This document shows, in pieces, positions 41,420-50,559 of a stretch of 64,000 nucleotides of DNA. Every line of letters begins with the position of its first letter. Within the stretch, counting starts at the first letter, position 1. Source of the stretch: Nonomuraea pusilla (GTDB lineage: Bacteria; Actinomycetota; Actinomycetes; Streptosporangiales; Streptosporangiaceae); NCBI RefSeq assembly GCF_900109355.1, contig NZ_FOBF01000002.1, positions 248,001 to 312,000 of the forward strand, read 5' to 3'. The position numbers and the translations under genes are program-made. The notes under the pieces are model-generated. The model saw only the letters and a list, made by a program, of their open reading frames with translations. It was not told the origin of the DNA and did not search any database.

Positions 41420-44206
41420 GTGGAAAAAGGTGGAACGGCGCAAGGATCGGCACGCGAACACGACGTGTCGGTGGTGGGCCGGGAAACCGAAACCGCGGAA
41501 ATCCTGCGGCGCATCGCCGCCGGCCGGTCCCACGGCGAGGTGCTGATCCTCACGGGCGACCCCGGTGCCGGCAAGAGCGTGCTGCTCGGCTTCGCGGCCG
41601 GCCACGTCCGGCGCGAGGGCGGGCGGGTGCTGCGGGCGCTCGGCAGCGAGTCCGAGGCGCACCTGGCGTTCGCGGGCCTGCATCAGCTGCTCCGCCCGGT
41701 GCTCGGCGAGCTGGACGGCCTGCCGCCGCGGCAGCGCGCGGCGCTCGGGACCGTCCTGGGGCTGGAGGAGGGCACCGAGGCCCCCGACGGCATGCTCGTC
41801 GGCCAGGCCGTTCTCAGCCTGGTGTCGGACCTGGCGGAGCCGGCGCCGCTGCTCATGGTGGTCGACGACGCCCAGTGGATCGACCGCGCGTCGCTGGACG
41901 TCCTGTCCTTCGTGGCCCGGCGGATGGACAGCGAACCCGTCACGCTGCTGGTGGGCGTGCGCACCGCGGCCGCGCTGCCCGGGCTCGACAAGGGCTACCG
42001 GCGCCTGGAGCTCGGCCCGCTGAGCGGTGAGGCGGCGAACCGGCTGCTCGACCGGCAACCGGTCCCGCCCACCGGCCGGACCCGGGTGCGGATCCTGCAG
42101 GAGGCGGCCGGCAATCCGCTGGCCCTGGTCGAACTCGCCCGCGCCGGCGCGAGCTTGCACCCCGGCGGCAGCGGCGTGGAGGGCCCGCTGCCCGTCACCG
42201 ACCGGCTGGAGCGGATCTTCGCCGGGCAGGCGGCGCTTCTGCCGGAGGCGACCCGCCGCGCCCTGCTGCTGCTCGCCGCCGCCGACGGGACCGACGCGCC
42301 GACGGCCTCCCGCGGGCTTCCCGAGGCGGGCGACCGGGCGTGGGCGCCCGCGGAGCGGGCCGATCTCGTACGCCAGGACGGCCCCCGGATCTCCTTCCGT
42401 CACCCGCTCATCCGCTCGGCCGTCTACCACGCCGCCTCCTTCGAGGAGCGCAGGCAGGCGCATCTGGCCCTGGCGAAGCTGAGCGAGGAGCCCGACCGCC
42501 GGGCCTGGCACCTCGCCGCCGCGACCACGCGTCCCGACGAGGAGGTGTCGGCCGCCCTGCGACGGACGGCCGACCGGGCGCGGCGCCGGGGCGGCCACGC
42601 GGCCGCCGCCGCCGCTCTGCAGCGCGCCGCGGAGCTGAGTCCGCGCCGCTCGGACCAGGCGCGGCTGCTGACCGAGGCCGCCGCCATGGCCGTGTTCACC
42701 GGCCAGCTCGGCTGGGTGGAACGCCTGGCCGCCGAGGTCCGCGAGCACAGCGACGACCCGGCGCTGATCAGCAGGGCCGCGCTGGCCACCGGGCAGCTCA
42801 TGGCCCTGCGCCGGCCCCACACGGCGGCCTTCGCCCTGCTGACCCGCATCGCCGAACAGGCGGCGGCCACCGGCTCGCCCCACGCGCTCGACGCGCTCGC
42901 CGCGGCCGCGGTGGTCCGCTACTACTCGGGCGAGGAGTCCCAGCGGCACCGGATCGCGAACCTGCTCTCCGCCCTGCCCGGCTCCCCCGGCAGTGGCGCC
43001 CTGCACGCCTGGGTGCGGGCCGTGTGCGACCCGGGCGGCGCGGGCGCCGCGCTCGCCCCGGCGCTGCCCGCACTCATCGCCGGCGCCAAGGACGACCCCG
43101 GCAGCCTGACCGCGCTCGCCATCGTGGCCTGGGTCCTGGACGAGACCGCGCTGGCCGCCAGGACCTTCGACGAGGCGCACGAGCGGTGGCAGGCCTACGG
43201 CTCGCTGCCGGACGGGCTGGGCAGCGCGGTCGGCTGGACCTACCTGGAGCAGGGCCGGTGGGCCGAGGCCCGGTCGGTGGCCGCCGAGATCTCGGCGACG
43301 GCCTCGGTGGCCGGGCTGGGCCACGCCGAGGCGTGCGCGCACGTGCTCGACGCGACGGCGCTCGCGCTGCTCGGCGAGGCGGACGAGGCGCGGGGCCGCG
43401 CCGAGCGAGCGCTGGTCCTCGTCGACCCGCTGGAGAGCCGCTCCGTCGCCGTCTTCGCCCGCCGGGCCCTGGGCCTGGCCGCCGTGGCCGAGGGCGACTA
43501 CGACACCGCGTACGCGCAGTTCCGCTCCGCCTTCACCGACGACGGCGACCCGGTTCACTACCACGTCTCCTATACCGTCCTGGGCGAACTCGCCGCGGCG
43601 GCCGTGCGCCGGGGGCGGCGGGCGGACGCCGCCGAACTGCTGGAGCGGTCGGCGCGGCGGCTCGGCCCGAACAGGTCGGCGCGGATCGCCGCGCTGCTCG
43701 ACCGGGGCCGCGCCCTGCTCGCCGAACCCGACCACGCCGAACCCTGCTTCCGGGCGGCGCTGGCGGGCGACACGGGCGAGCAATGGCCGTTCGAGCGGGC
43801 CCAGACCCGGCTGGAGTACGGCGAGTGGCTCAGGAGGCGACGGCGCATCGCCGAGGCCCGCCCGCTGCTGACCGCCGCACTCGACACCTTCCGGCGGCTC
43901 GGCGCGCGCCCGTGGATCGAGCGGGCGAAGGCGGAGCTGCGAGCGGCCGGCATCGAGGCCGCCGGCGGCGTCGTGCCCAGTGCTTTCACCGAGCTCAGTC
44001 CCCAGCAGCAGCAGATCGTCCGGCTCGCGGCGCGCGGCCTGACCAACCGTGAGATCGGCGAAAGGCTCTACCTCTCGCCGCGCACGGTCGGCTCCCACCT
44101 CTACCGGGTGTTCCCCAAACTGGGCGTCACCGCCCGGTCGCAGCTGCGCGACGTGGTCGAAGGCACCCTGCCGGCTGACAGGCGCCACGACCAGGTGCCG
44201 GCCTGA
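41420..44206 (+). CDS. Large ATP-binding LuxR-family (LAL) regulator, divergent from the MBL/FUSC cluster
   Basis: 928 residues from the GTG with GGAG 5 nt upstream (an ATG at 41399 lacks an SD). N-terminal STAND ATPase: Walker A GDPGAGKS (46-53), Walker B LLMVVDDAQWIDR, GNPLALVELA and FRHPLIRSAVYH. Helical repeats fill the middle. C-terminal LuxR HTH: LSPQQQQIVRLAARGLTNRE onward. It shares domain order and many motifs with the LAL at 6.9-9.6 kb. By position it is the likely activator of the Tat-MBL, FUSC, MBL and esterase genes. Confidence 0.92.
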   Translation: MEKGGTAQGSAREHDVSVVGRETETAEILRRIAAGRSHGEVLILTGDPGAGKSVLLGFAAGHVRREGGRVLRALGSESEAHLAFAGLHQLLRPVLGELDGLPPRQRAALGTVLGLEEGTEAPDGMLVGQAVLSLVSDLAEPAPLLMVVDDAQWIDRASLDVLSFVARRMDSEPVTLLVGVRTAAALPGLDKGYRRLELGPLSGEAANRLLDRQPVPPTGRTRVRILQEAAGNPLALVELARAGASLHPGGSGVEGPLPVTDRLERIFAGQAALLPEATRRALLLLAAADGTDAPTASRGLPEAGDRAWAPAERADLVRQDGPRISFRHPLIRSAVYHAASFEERRQAHLALAKLSEEPDRRAWHLAAATTRPDEEVSAALRRTADRARRRGGHAAAAAALQRAAELSPRRSDQARLLTEAAAMAVFTGQLGWVERLAAEVREHSDDPALISRAALATGQLMALRRPHTAAFALLTRIAEQAAATGSPHALDALAAAAVVRYYSGEESQRHRIANLLSALPGSPGSGALHAWVRAVCDPGGAGAALAPALPALIAGAKDDPGSLTALAIVAWVLDETALAARTFDEAHERWQAYGSLPDGLGSAVGWTYLEQGRWAEARSVAAEISATASVAGLGHAEACAHVLDATALALLGEADEARGRAERALVLVDPLESRSVAVFARRALGLAAVAEGDYDTAYAQFRSAFTDDGDPVHYHVSYTVLGELAAAAVRRGRRADAAELLERSARRLGPNRSARIAALLDRGRALLAEPDHAEPCFRAALAGDTGEQWPFERAQTRLEYGEWLRRRRRIAEARPLLTAALDTFRRLGARPWIERAKAELRAAGIEAAGGVVPSAFTELSPQQQQIVRLAARGLTNREIGERLYLSPRTVGSHLYRVFPKLGVTARSQLRDVVEGTLPADRRHDQVPA

Positions 44207-44228
44207 CGGCCTCCCACTCGGGTCCGCG

Positions 44229-45503
44229 TCACCCGGGGCCGGCGTCGAGGTGGCCGCTTCCGGTCGCGTCATTGGCGGGAGAGTGCGCGAGTGAGGCCTG
44301 CAGGATGGCCGTTGCGAGGATCCACCCCGCAGTGATCAGCGCCGCGGCGAGCCACTGTTGTGCGCCGCGCGGGCCCAAGGTGCTCTCCTGTCCGAAGCTG
44401 ATGATCGGGAGGAGCAGGTCCAGGGTGTAGAGGAAGGCGTTGAAGGAGGGAGCCTCGCCCGGCTTGACCGCCAGTGGCTGGTGGGCGGTGAAAACGACCG
44501 TGCCGACAAGGAGAAGGGCTGCGAGCCAGAGCGCGCGCGGAAGGGTCGGTAGCCGTACCCGACGGTCCAGTCCTGCACATATCCCCACAGCCGCGCCCCG
44601 AGCCGCCGCCCAGACCGGCGGCGACGCTGTTCGGCCAGCAGCACGTCCCGAGCAGCCTCATCGTGGCCCTGCCGGCGGTGGACGGCGGCCAACTGCTCAT
44701 AGGGTTGAGGTTGGTAGGCCTCCCCGGCCAGCCAGTCGAGTCGCTCCTGGACAGGCAGGGGAGCCTCCAGGCTGTCATAGGTGAAGCCGTTCATCAGGAC
44801 GTGAGCAGGCCACCGGGTGGGAGCGTCATCGACGCACGCCGACCCGACTGTGGCGGAGGTCGACGGCCCGCAGCAGTTCCGTCCGGGGCCCGATCTTCAG
44901 CGAAGCCGCTTCCACACCACGAAGGTGAAGGTCACCGTCGATGGTGGTCTCCGCAAGGCACAGTGTGGCGGCGATCCGGGAGTTACTGATCGAGACGTCT
45001 CCCGTGGCCGCGAAGCCTTCGCAGCAGCCGATGCCCCCGCCCGCGATCACCTCCCACAGGGACAGAACCCGCCCGCCGGGATTACTGAGGGCGGCACCGT
45101 GAAACTCCAAGCTGCCCTCGATCCGGGCGTTGATGAGCACGATCTCCCCGTCAGCACGGAAGCCTTCGCTGCAACTGAGCCTGCCGGTGACCCCCAGCCG
45201 ACGCAGGGAAAGCGCCGTCGTACCCGGGTTGGACAACGTCCCGCCGTCGAGCGAGGCGTTCAGCGCGCGTCTTCCCGGATTGGCGAGGCTCGCCTGCGCG
45301 AAACGGAGCGAGCCGGCCACGCGGGCTCCGCGCAGAAGGACTTCACCTTCGGCCGAGAAGCCGTCATCGAGGCGCAGCCCGCCCTCGACACCGAGCCTCT
45401 CCGCGTTCAGGGCGATGCCGTCCGGATCGGACAGCCGGGCTCCGCTGAAGACGCACCGGCGCCCTATCCGGCGTCCTTCTCCCGAAGATGACCTCAGCCC
45501 CAA
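44229..45503 (-). pseudogene. Membrane-associated 'oxidoreductase'-type repeat protein, two frameshifts and N-terminal loss
   Basis: Three minus-strand frames join to one protein: a repeat region (CVFSGARLSDPDGIALNAER, SLRFAQASLANPGRRALNA) at 44826-45503; the conserved block HVLMNGFTYDSLEAPLPVQE to WGYVQDWTVGYGYRP at about 44540-44833; and membrane helices (ALWLAALLLVGTVVFTAHQ, LAAALITAGWILATAIL) at 44229-44540. The breaks fit a 2-base deletion near 44833 and a 2-base insertion in a CGCGCG run near 44538. The usual N-terminal part of the family is absent upstream. The family name is historical; its activity is unproven. Confidence 0.8.
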
Positions 45504-45548
45504 AGTAACGTTGAGCAGCTGAGCAGCTCTCCGACGTGGCGGTGGGGT

Positions 45549-45719
45549 CTACGGCTGCTGTTCCGCATGGGCGGCCGTCAGGGTCTTGTGGACGACGCCG
45601 ACGGAGACCTTGACGCCGGCGGCGATGGTGCGGATGGATTCGCCGCGCTGGAGGCGGGCGAGGAACGATGAGCCGTTTCGCTGCCGCGACTGCCACAGTT
45701 GGAGAGCGCCCTCATGCTT
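45549..45719 (-). pseudogene. HTH fragment of a recombinase or element-borne regulator
   Basis: A frame without its own start, directly after the TetR stop, encodes LARLQRGESIRTIAAGVKVS followed by VGVVHKTLTAAH and a stop. This is a Hin-type or resolvase-type helix-turn-helix. Nothing of a catalytic domain is present. Confidence 0.45.
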
Positions 45720-45722
45720 GCT

Positions 45723-46331
45723 TCAGGCGTCTGCCGCGCTTCCGCGCACCGCCGCGACCGCCGTGAGGACCAGGTCTTCCAACGACTGACTGCCATCGCT
45801 CCTGGTCCAGGCCTCGCCCGCGACGTCAAGGCAGGTGAGGACGCAGGCGACGATCGCGTCGGCGCGCAGGTCGTGCTCGTCGTCCGGCGCGACGCCGAGG
45901 CGGCGGCGGATCTCCGGGGTGAGCAGAGCCTGCCATTGGAGGTGTTTCTCGAGGCTGCGGGCCCGCAGGGACGGGGTCCCGTAGAGCATCTTCGAGATCT
46001 GCAACGTGGTCGCGTCGTCCTGGCCGGGCCGCGGCGTGTGGCGTAGCGCGTTGAGAAGGGCGGTCCAGGCGTCCTCGGTGGCGGGCCTGGCTTCCAGTTC
46101 CTTGCGGATCAGCTCGCCCCGGGCGGCGAGGTCGCCGAGCACGATGTCTTCCTTGGTGCCGAAGTAGCGGAAGAAGGAGCGCCGGGAGATGCCGGCCGCC
46201 GCGGCGATGTCGTCGATCGTGGTCGCCTCGAAACCGCGCTCCAAGAACAGGCTCATCGCGGTTCGGGCGACCTCCGCGTGGACGGCCTGGCGGGTGCGGG
46301 CCCAAAGCTTCTGATCAGGGGTGGTCGGCAT
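45723..46331 (-). CDS. TetR-family transcriptional regulator
   Basis: 202 residues. The N-terminal TetR domain is complete (AMSLFLERGFEATTIDDIAA then AGISRRSFFRYFGTKEDIVL, residues ~22-65), followed by the C-terminal ligand domain of the MftR-like group (LLTPEIRRRLGV, VLTCLDVAGEAW). It diverges from the SDR gene at 46428 with a near-perfect palindrome over the promoter, so it probably represses that gene and itself. Confidence 0.92.
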   Translation of the reverse strand: MPTTPDQKLWARTRQAVHAEVARTAMSLFLERGFEATTIDDIAAAAGISRRSFFRYFGTKEDIVLGDLAARGELIRKELEARPATEDAWTALLNALRHTPRPGQDDATTLQISKMLYGTPSLRARSLEKHLQWQALLTPEIRRRLGVAPDDEHDLRADAIVACVLTCLDVAGEAWTRSDGSQSLEDLVLTAVAAVRGSAADA

Positions 46332-46359
46332 GCCTGCAGCATAGCACCCCAGTGACCGA

Positions 46360-46389
46360 TTGACACTCAGTGCCAGAGAGGCTTACGGT
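46360..46389 (+). promoter_or_regulatory. SDR promoter with overlapping TetR operator
   Basis: -35 TTGACA (46360-46365) and -10-like TACGGT (46384-46389) with an 18-bp spacer. The palindrome TGACACTCAGTGCCA (46361-46375; pattern TG-N-CACT-N-AGTG-N-CA) covers the -35 box, the classic place for TetR-family repression. Confidence 0.65.
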
Positions 46390-46427
46390 GGCACCCGTTG
46401 TCACGAACCGAACCCCCTGGAGGAGCC

Positions 46428-47234
46428 ATGACCCCCGTGGACTACCACGGCCAGACCACTCTCATCACCGGCGCCAGCGCGGGTATCGGCGCCGAGTTCG
46501 CCCGGCAGCTTGCCGCACGCGGTTCCGACGTCGTGCTCGTCGCCCGGCGGCTGGACCGGCTCGAACACCTCGCGGACGAGCTCGCGACCACGTACGGGAT
46601 CACCGCGACCCCGATCGCCATGGACCTGGCCACTCCTGGTGTCGCCGCGGCGCTCGACACCGCACTCACCCGGCGCGGCCTCACCGTCACCGGCCTGATC
46701 AACAACGCCGGATTCGCCACCAACGCGCCGTTCCACCAAGAGGACCCGCAGCGGCTGGAGGCGGAGATCGCCGTCAACGTCACCACTCTCGTCGCCCTCA
46801 GCCGCGTCTTCATCGAACGGCTGCGCGCCCACGGGGGCGGCGTGCTGGTCAACGTCGCGAGCATGGCGGCCTACCAGGCCACCCCCACCATGGCCGTCTA
46901 CGGCGCGACCAAGGCGTTCGTGCTCAGCTTCACCGAGGCGCTCTGGTACGAATCACGCGACACCGGGCTGCGCGTGATGGCGCTGTCGCCAGGTGCCACC
47001 GAGACCGAGTTCTTCGACGTCGCCGGTGCCCAGGCCGATGGCGGCACCAGCCGGATGCGCCCCGACGAGGTCGTCACGATCGCCCTGAAGGCCCTCGACC
47101 GGCGCACCCCGCCCCCCAGCGTGATCACGGGCACGAGGAACCGGCTGATGGCGCAAGCGGGAAGACTGGTCAGCCGACGGCGGATGGCCATGACGATCGG
47201 CTCGATGATGGACCAGGCGGGAACGGGGCACTGA
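46428..47234 (+). CDS. Short-chain dehydrogenase/reductase
   Basis: 268 residues from the ATG with GGAGGAG just upstream. Complete classical SDR: TLITGASAGIGAEFA (cofactor loop), LINNAGFAT, NVASMAAY with the catalytic Ser, and YGATK (Tyr and Lys). Substrate unknown. It is the single structural gene facing the TetR regulator and ends in a strong hairpin. Confidence 0.93.
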   Translation: MTPVDYHGQTTLITGASAGIGAEFARQLAARGSDVVLVARRLDRLEHLADELATTYGITATPIAMDLATPGVAAALDTALTRRGLTVTGLINNAGFATNAPFHQEDPQRLEAEIAVNVTTLVALSRVFIERLRAHGGGVLVNVASMAAYQATPTMAVYGATKAFVLSFTEALWYESRDTGLRVMALSPGATETEFFDVAGAQADGGTSRMRPDEVVTIALKALDRRTPPPSVITGTRNRLMAQAGRLVSRRRMAMTIGSMMDQAGTGH

Positions 47235-47276
47235 CCTCTGCTTCCCGATCAGCATCGCCGCCGCACCGGCGTGGAA

Positions 47277-47295
47277 GCTCTCGACCTTCGAGAGC
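47277..47295 (+). terminator. Terminator after the SDR gene
   Basis: Perfect 8-bp stem GCTCTCGA/TCGAGAGC with a 3-nt loop, 42 bp after the SDR stop. Confidence 0.7.
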
Positions 47296-47516
47296 GGATC
47301 CGGGGTGAGGAACCGCCAGACAGCCATTGGCGCCGAGAAGGACCTTGATCGCCGTAGCGTTTACGCCTCGTCAGATCCCGCTCGATGACCCGCGCGCTCT
47401 GGGCCTCCCTATAGTCCCGGGGAAGTTTTGGTCGGATTTCGCTGACCTGCACGGATGTCGGTGAGCGGGATCGCGACGCCGAGCGGATCCGTGACATCCT
47501 GCGTGGTGCCGGGCTG

Positions 47517-47717
47517 GTGGAGTTCGGCGACACCCGGCCCGGGTTCGTGGTCGAGGGTGGCCGGGCGAGTACGCCCTTCCTGGCGGCCTACACCGGTCCG
47601 GCCCCGGGTGCGGCCATGGAAGTGGCCGCCTACGGCCGTGCCCTGACAGGGGCGGAGCTGCGGGTTGAGCCCGACACCGACGATGATCGGACTCTGCAGG
47701 TGTGGTCGCCTGCATGA
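47517..47717 (+). CDS. Possible small protein or gene tail of unknown function
   Basis: 66 residues from a GTG (EFGDTRPGFVVEGG to TLQVWSPA). The same frame is open upstream without a start (RDRDAERIRDILRGAGL), so this may be the end of a larger lost gene. Acidic, no membrane segment, no recognised family. It lies between the SDR terminator and the decayed recombinase; 47296-47516 shows nothing else. Confidence 0.35.
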   Translation: MEFGDTRPGFVVEGGRASTPFLAAYTGPAPGAAMEVAAYGRALTGAELRVEPDTDDDRTLQVWSPA

Positions 47718-47747
47718 GCGCGGTGGCCCTTTGGCCGGTGACAGTGG

Positions 47748-48691
47748 TCAGCGGGGGCGGCGGCGCTGGATGGGGTCAGCTTCGGCGGTGATGCGGGCGG
47801 AGGTCTCCTCGCCGAGGCGTACGTAACGGCCGAGGCTGGCCAGGTGCTGGTGGCGGCTCTTGGCCTGGAGCTCGGGCGCGGTGCGTCCGGCTTGGGCGAG
47901 GTGCTGGAGGGCGGAATGACGCAGCTGATGCAAGGTCCACCCTTGGCGGTGCGGGTCGAGTTCGGCCGAGGCGGTCTTGAACAGGTATTCGGCGCGTGGG
48001 TAGGACAGGCGGCCCCGCCCGGTGACGGGACAGACGTCGCCGGACGCCGGCGCGCGGCGGCCGGAGGAGGGAGCGCGCCGGTCGGCCAGGAACACCGGCC
48101 CGGCGGTGCGGCCGGTCACCAGGCGGGGCAGCAGCCGGGCCGTCGGGGTGGCCCAGTGCACGTATTCGATGGCGCCACCTTTCCTCGGCTCTGGCGGCCG
48201 TGTCGTACAGCATCCGCCACAGCAGGCGTTCGCGCAGGGTGTGTTTGGGGTCGGTGAACAGCTTGTCCAGGCGGGCGGCGGGGATGGCGCGATCGCCGCG
48301 GCGTGCGGTTTTGCGGCGCTCCAGCCGCTGGGCGGGGTTGGTCGCGAGCAGGTCCTGGCGCTGGGCCCAGGTGGTGAAGGAGACCAGCGCAGACAGGTGG
48401 CGGTCCAGGGGGCAGCGGCCGCGGTGCTCCACTGGTGCATCACCGCGGCGTACTGCTCGGGGGTGAGCGTGGCGACCGGGTGCTGCGGCCCGGCCACGGT
48501 GGTCAGCCGGGCGAGGGTCTGGGCGTAGCCGGCGCGGGTGGGGGCTGCCTGCACCGACTCAGGAAGCGCTCGACGGCGGCCGCGATCGGCGATCCGGCAG
48601 CAGGGCCGGCGGCGGGATCGGTCGACGGCGTGGGCGGGCCGGGGAAGGCCACGACGGCCGCGGGCGACCTCCTGCCAGGGCGATGTGACAC
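47748..48691 (-). pseudogene. Tyrosine recombinase/integrase, multiply frameshifted
   Basis: Recombinase similarity moves through frames: SPIAAAVERFL, then APTRAGYAQTLARLTTVAG and TLTPEQYAAVMHQW, then NPAQRLERRKTARRGDRAI with RERLLWRMLYDTAARAEE (likely the first catalytic Arg), then back to GGAIEYVHWATP (Lys) and HQLRHSALQHLAQAG (His-x-x-Arg) with GRYVRLGEETSARI (Tyr). About 25 residues after ARAEE are also missing. At least three frameshifts make it inactive. It probably once moved this accessory region. Confidence 0.85.
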
Positions 48692-48790
48692 ATGATGTAG
48701 CCGAGTCGGCCGCGCGGCGGCGGATCGCGAGCTGGGCGGACACGATCGGCCGGCGGCCGGTGTGACAGATAATGCACCTTCTATGTCACA
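48684..48790. repeat. Three TGTGACA repeats at and upstream of the recombinase start
   Basis: TGTGACA at 48684-48690 (over the old GTG start) and 48761-48767, and the inverted TGTCACA at 48784-48790 (16-nt spacer from the second). The arrangement could be repressor, excisionase or attachment-site arm sequences. No att core duplication was found by eye. Confidence 0.5.
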
Positions 48791-48826
48791 TCGTCGATGT
48801 GCGGCTACCGTGCCCAGCCGGCCTAC

Positions 48827-49042
48827 TCAGGCCCGCAAGGCGGAGACGGCGGCGGCCGCCACCGTGCCGATGACCGTGTTGATCTCGTAGTCCCCAGCGC
48901 GGGGCCGATGCGCGCGGGTGAAGACGGCGGCGGCGTAGCGGCGCCCGTCGGGGAACTGCACCACGCCCACTTCGTTGCGCACAATTCCGAACAGTCCGCC
49001 GCTCTTAGCGCGGATCACCTCAGAACCCACCTTCTCGCTCAG
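48827..49042 (-). pseudogene. C-terminal fragment of a class A beta-lactamase-like serine hydrolase
   Basis: About 71 residues ending at 48827: a KSG triad (IRAKSGGLFG), then VRNEVGVVQFPDGRRYAAAV and a terminal helix. This is the usual end of class A beta-lactamase-like proteins (K[T/S]G motif). The SxxK and SDN parts are absent, so it is a dead remnant. Confidence 0.65.
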
Positions 49043-49140
49043 ACGGGGACGGCGGGGGCGCGAACGCCGTCCCGCCCGGGGCCTGCGGGGGCACCGGACG
49101 GGACGGCGTGATCGGGTGAGGGACGCGCCCAGGGCCGGGG

Positions 49141-50559
49141 TCAGCGGTTCCCTGCGCCCGGCTTCTGGCTCCAGGGGCCGGTGATGGCGAAGACGTAGCC
49201 CGGCGTCTGGATGCAGGCGAACAGGATCTGCCCGTCCGCGCTGAACGTGGGCCCGGTGAACTCGCTCTCGTTCAGCTCGTTGCGGGCCATCGGGTACGCC
49301 TCGCCCTTGTCGGTGACGCCGACCAGGTGGCTGAGCCCCTCGCCGTCCTCGGCCAGGATGACGCCGCCGTACGGCGAGACGGTGATGTTGTCGGGGCCGT
49401 CGTAGTTCGTGTCGGCCTCGGGGTCGGGGTTCACACCGAAGATGGTCTTCAGGGTGATCGTCTCCGACTCGGGGTCGTAGAACCACACCTGCCCGTCGTG
49501 CTCGTTGACGCTGCCGTCGCCGTGGCGGGCGTAGCTGGCGACGAAGTAGGCGCCGCCGTCACCCCACCAGGCGCCCTCCAGCTTGCGGCTGCGGGTGATC
49601 TGGTCGTCGGTGAACTGCTTGCGCACCGAGACGGTCCTGGCGTCGCGGTCGGGCACGTCCACCCACTCGACCTTGTACTTGGTGCCCGGCTGCGTCGCCT
49701 CCGACAGGTCGGCGATGTGCCTGTTGCCCTTGCGGCAGCGCATGGCCTGCAGGCCGCCGGCCGTGTCGCCGCCGGTGCTCAGGGCCAGCTCGCGCAGCGC
49801 GCCCTTGCCGCCGCGGAAGCCCTTCGGCGGGGTCCAGCGGTAGTACAGGCCGTTCGGGCCGCCCGCGTCCTCGGTCAGGTAGATCTCGTGCAGCCGCGGG
49901 TGCACCGCGACGGCCTCGTGGGCGTAGCGGCCGAGGAACTTCAGCGGCACCGGGTCGCGGTTGGCCTCGCGGTCGTACGGGTCGACCTCGAAGACGTAGC
50001 CGTGGTCCTTCTGGTACTTGCCGCCGGCGCGCTGCTCGGTCTCCTCGCAGGTCAGCCAGGTGTTCCAAGGGGTGATGCCGCCCGCGCAGTTGTTGTGCGT
50101 GCCGGCCACGCTGACGTACTCGCGGACCCGGTTGCCCTCGCGGTCCACCTCGATGGTGGTGGTGCCGCCGCGCGCGCCCGGGTCGTAGGTGAGCCCCGGC
50201 AGGGCGGGCACGCCGAACGGCTCGCTGCCGCCGATCTCGTGGTTGTTCACCAGGACGAAGCCGTCACGCCCGCGGAAGCACCCGGTGCCGTCGGCGTCAC
50301 TCGGCGTCGGCTCGCCCGACTCGAGCAGCGTCTTGCCGGCCTGGGCGATGACCTTGTAGGTGAAGCCGGCCGGCAGGGCGAGCAGACCGGCGGGGTCGGC
50401 GACGAGGGGGCCGTAGCCGGCCGTCCTGCCGCGCCCGGCCTGGGCGGCCTGGGCCGCGGCGGGACCGGCGATCGCCTCGACGCTGCCGGCGATGATGATC
50501 CCGAGGCCGCCGGCCGTACCGGAACGCAGGAGGTCACGACGGGAGAAGGAGGATGTCAC
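49141..50559 (-). CDS. Tat-exported PhoX-family (DUF839) alkaline phosphatase-like protein
   Basis: 472 residues from a GTG with AAAGG 7 nt upstream. A Tat signal (SRRDLLRSGTAGG, R7-R8) ends near AQAAQA. The body has the DUF839/PhoX motifs: NHEIGGSEPFG, GTHNNCAGGITPW with TCEET, GRYAHEAVAVHP, YLTEDAGGPNGLYYRW and DNITVSPYGGVILAED. PhoX enzymes are calcium- and iron-dependent monoesterases used under phosphate starvation. A PHO-box-like half site (GTTCACTGTTACG, minus strand, 50637-50649) lies upstream. PstS lies 1.1 kb away. Confidence 0.88.
   Translation of the reverse strand: MTSSFSRRDLLRSGTAGGLGIIIAGSVEAIAGPAAAQAAQAGRGRTAGYGPLVADPAGLLALPAGFTYKVIAQAGKTLLESGEPTPSDADGTGCFRGRDGFVLVNNHEIGGSEPFGVPALPGLTYDPGARGGTTTIEVDREGNRVREYVSVAGTHNNCAGGITPWNTWLTCEETEQRAGGKYQKDHGYVFEVDPYDREANRDPVPLKFLGRYAHEAVAVHPRLHEIYLTEDAGGPNGLYYRWTPPKGFRGGKGALRELALSTGGDTAGGLQAMRCRKGNRHIADLSEATQPGTKYKVEWVDVPDRDARTVSVRKQFTDDQITRSRKLEGAWWGDGGAYFVASYARHGDGSVNEHDGQVWFYDPESETITLKTIFGVNPDPEADTNYDGPDNITVSPYGGVILAEDGEGLSHLVGVTDKGEAYPMARNELNESEFTGPTFSADGQILFACIQTPGYVFAITGPWSQKPGAGNR

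Noticed and set aside
44817..45491. 224-codon plus-strand frame
   Set aside because: Mirror of the membrane oxidoreductase pseudogene on the minus strand.
48761..48790. CRP-type site TGTGA-N6-TCACA
   Set aside because: The arms are TGTGACA/TGTCACA but the spacer is 16 nt, too long for a CRP-type dimer site.
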